From Granulicella sp. (lineage in GTDB: Bacteria > Acidobacteriota > Terriglobia > Terriglobales > Acidobacteriaceae), in the NCBI GenBank assembly GCA_025357875.1, contig JANYLK010000137.1:1-54068 (forward strand): 54,068 nucleotides of DNA. Reading direction: 5' to 3'. The notes under the pieces are model-generated. The model searched no databases, was not told the DNA's origin, and worked only from the letters and a program-made list of their open reading frames with translations. Below are positions 52,731 to 54,068 of the stretch, piece by piece. The translations under genes and the position numbers were made by a program. The first letter of the stretch is position 1. Every line of letters begins with the position of its first letter.

Positions 52731-53561
52731 ATGCATAGGCGTTCCCTCGCTGTCGTGGTAATCTTCGCTGGCTTAGCGATGCCTATATGTTCCCAGCACG
52801 CCGGCGGGACCGGTCAAAGCGGCGGCGTTGAGGGTTATGGTGGTCCGGCCTACAGTAGTTACGCGGCGGTTGGACGTTCCGGCGTTCTCAGCACTGCACA
52901 GTACGGTGGCATGAACGTGTCGCAGCTCGGAGCCACTTCGTACGCTCGTACCGGTTCAGGTCAAAGCGCCTTCACGCGTCCCAGCTCAGTTGGTGATCCT
53001 GGTCGTCTTTTTAATAACCGCAACGATCGCGACCGCTTTGATCACGACCGCGATGATCGCGATCACGCGCCCTACCTTCCGCTCTATGGCGTTGTGACAC
53101 TCCATAGCATCGGTTACCTTGGTTCTTTCAACCCGGGCTACTATGTTGATCTAGCCAACCCCGCTCCGCAGCTTCTATCGGCACCCCTTGCCATCGAGTA
53201 TGATGCGCCCCCCCGGCAACTGCCCCCTCATCGCGGCAATTTGAGCGAAGCGATCCCCGCCGCGGAACATAACGATACTCCGGAGCGACCGGCTGCCGTG
53301 GCACCTGCTTCCTCCTTCCGGTCTACTTATCAGAGGCGTCAGCCTTTGCCAGATTTTGGTGCCGAGGGGGCTGTAACCCTTGTGTTCAAAGACGGTCGTC
53401 CCACCGAGGAGATTCACAACTACATGCTCACCCGGAAGACCCTTTACGTGCAGGGACAACGTCTCTGCGAGATCCCGGTCGATCAACTCGATCTCGCTGC
53501 CACGGAGAAGGTCAACCAGGAAGCCGGAGTAGACTTTCGTCTTCCCGGTACGTCACGGTAA
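52731..53561 (+). CDS. Hypothetical exported protein with a charged Asp/Arg stretch
   Basis: The protein starts with a signal peptide (MHRRSLAVVVIFAGLAMPICSQ), then a Gly/Ser/Tyr-rich part, a highly charged run (NNRNDRDRFDHDRDDRDHAP), and a C-terminal segment AVTLVFKDGRPTEEIHNYMLTRKTLYVQGQRLCEIPVDQLDL, which looks like a small beta domain often seen in acidobacterial secreted proteins. I recognise no function. The start chosen is the ATG before the signal peptide; a longer frame begins 48 bases upstream. Confidence 0.65.
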   Translation: MHRRSLAVVVIFAGLAMPICSQHAGGTGQSGGVEGYGGPAYSSYAAVGRSGVLSTAQYGGMNVSQLGATSYARTGSGQSAFTRPSSVGDPGRLFNNRNDRDRFDHDRDDRDHAPYLPLYGVVTLHSIGYLGSFNPGYYVDLANPAPQLLSAPLAIEYDAPPRQLPPHRGNLSEAIPAAEHNDTPERPAAVAPASSFRSTYQRRQPLPDFGAEGAVTLVFKDGRPTEEIHNYMLTRKTLYVQGQRLCEIPVDQLDLAATEKVNQEAGVDFRLPGTSR

Positions 53562-53669
53562 CTACGCGCGCAACTCAAGTCCGCTTGGCACTAATCTTTG
53601 ACCCTTGCATCGAGGTTTGTTATAACTAAGAAGTTGTGCGGCGAAGCAACTGGACGCGGCACAGACGAT

Positions 53670-53744
<75 letters not shown>

Positions 53745-53774
53745 TAAAACACCATAAGAAACAACAAGCTACAG

Positions 53775-53800
53775 AGGCCACCCGAGAGGTGGCCTTCTTC
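53775..53800 (+). terminator. Terminator of tRNA-Asn
   Basis: AGGCCACC pairs with GGTGGCCT around CGAGA, then TCTTCGTTTT follows. It ends the tRNA-Asn transcript. Confidence 0.75.
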
Positions 53801-53909
53801 GTTTTGGTCGAGTGACTGTTTTGGTGGCCGTTGCACCTGAGTAGCAAGAAATATCTATTACGGTGCCCCTCTTTAGAAGTTTTTTTTAGCCAGCGGCAGG
53901 CGTTCCACA

Positions 53910-54068
53910 GTAAGCGACCGAGCAACGCACCTGTTAGCGGGATGGGGTTTGTGATGAACTCTGGTGATGAGTGTGGATGCTGGAGTGTTGGTTGGTCGTC
54001 GTAGCCGTGGGGAGATCGAGCGGCTGGTTGCCTTGTACGGGTCGAGTGGGATGGGACGGCTGGAATTT
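53910..54068 (+). mobile_element. Left end of an IS66-family insertion sequence, cut by the window edge
   Basis: GTAAGCGACCGAGCAACGC at 53910 resembles the terminal inverted repeat of IS66 elements, which commonly open with GTAAGCG. The first reading frame of the element follows 57 bases later. The element continues past the window, so its other end and any target duplication are not visible; the eight bases before it are GTTCCACA. Confidence 0.65.
53967..54068 (+). CDS. IS66 accessory transposition protein TnpA (partial)
   Basis: The frame begins MSVDAGVLVGRRSRGEIERL and goes on with ALYGSSGMGRLEF until the window ends after 34 codons. The RRSRGEIERLV...SGMGRLEF pattern is typical of the small first ORF of IS66 elements, a helix-turn-helix protein needed for transposition. 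The gene is truncated only by the window edge. Confidence 0.65.
   Translation, partial: MSVDAGVLVGRRSRGEIERLVALYGSSGMGRLEF

Overview
The window looks like chromosomal DNA of a member of the Acidobacteriota, most likely class Terriglobia (the Granulicella/Terriglobus/Edaphobacter side). The inference rests on a TIGR03435-type protein, a CxxxY-type CcmE, a UPF0182 protein, an LPS heptose locus, high GC, and short palindromic repeats scattered between genes and in one case inside a gene. The left edge carries the 3' half of a tRNA-Leu with its own terminator, which reads as the attachment-site scar of an integrated element. The right edge runs into the left end of an IS66-type insertion sequence beside tRNA-Asn.

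Layout: 0-5 kb holds a polyprenyl diphosphate synthase, a YajQ-family protein, TatD and an anchored alpha/beta hydrolase. 5-13 kb holds two Tat-exported cupins, a GH105 hydrolase, an M16 peptidase, rlmN with a repeat-derived insertion, a TIGR03435 protein, yvcK and a TPR protein. 13.5-18.7 kb is an ADP-heptose/LPS core locus: DUF4254, glycosyltransferase 9, hldD, gmhB and hldE. 20-23 kb is a metY-metX operon for homocysteine synthesis. Its leader has a -10 box, a very short ORF rich in Met and Cys codons (MTMAMCMCM...), and a strong intrinsic terminator ending 51 bases before metY. This looks like a ribosome-mediated attenuator for methionine biosynthesis and is the most interesting item in the window.

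23-36.6 kb carries a membrane diguanylate cyclase, an SDR, DUF309, a CoA-transferase, a TonB-like gene broken by an amber codon, a small conserved-looking ORF with a strong terminator, ribBA, a HAD phosphatase, queG, a BrkB/YihY protein and a HAMP-SpoIIE phosphatase. 36.7-43 kb has a beta-propeller protein, an orphan terminator that may end a small RNA, and a cytochrome c maturation cluster on the minus strand (ccmE ... ccmA-ybaK-ccmB ... ccmC-ccmD). A decayed M20 peptidase lies on the opposite strand between ccmE and ccmA. 43-54 kb holds a UPF0182 protein, SemiSWEET, tRNA-Cys, tRNA-Gly, a TPR-secretin, a Fis-type regulator, cvpA, purC, hemD overlapping a DUF1080 gene, a secreted protein, tRNA-Asn and the IS66 end.

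Most genes are housekeeping and intact. Decay is limited to the M20 gene, the TonB-like gene and the tRNA-Leu fragment. All assignments come from reading motifs by eye; no search or folding was run.
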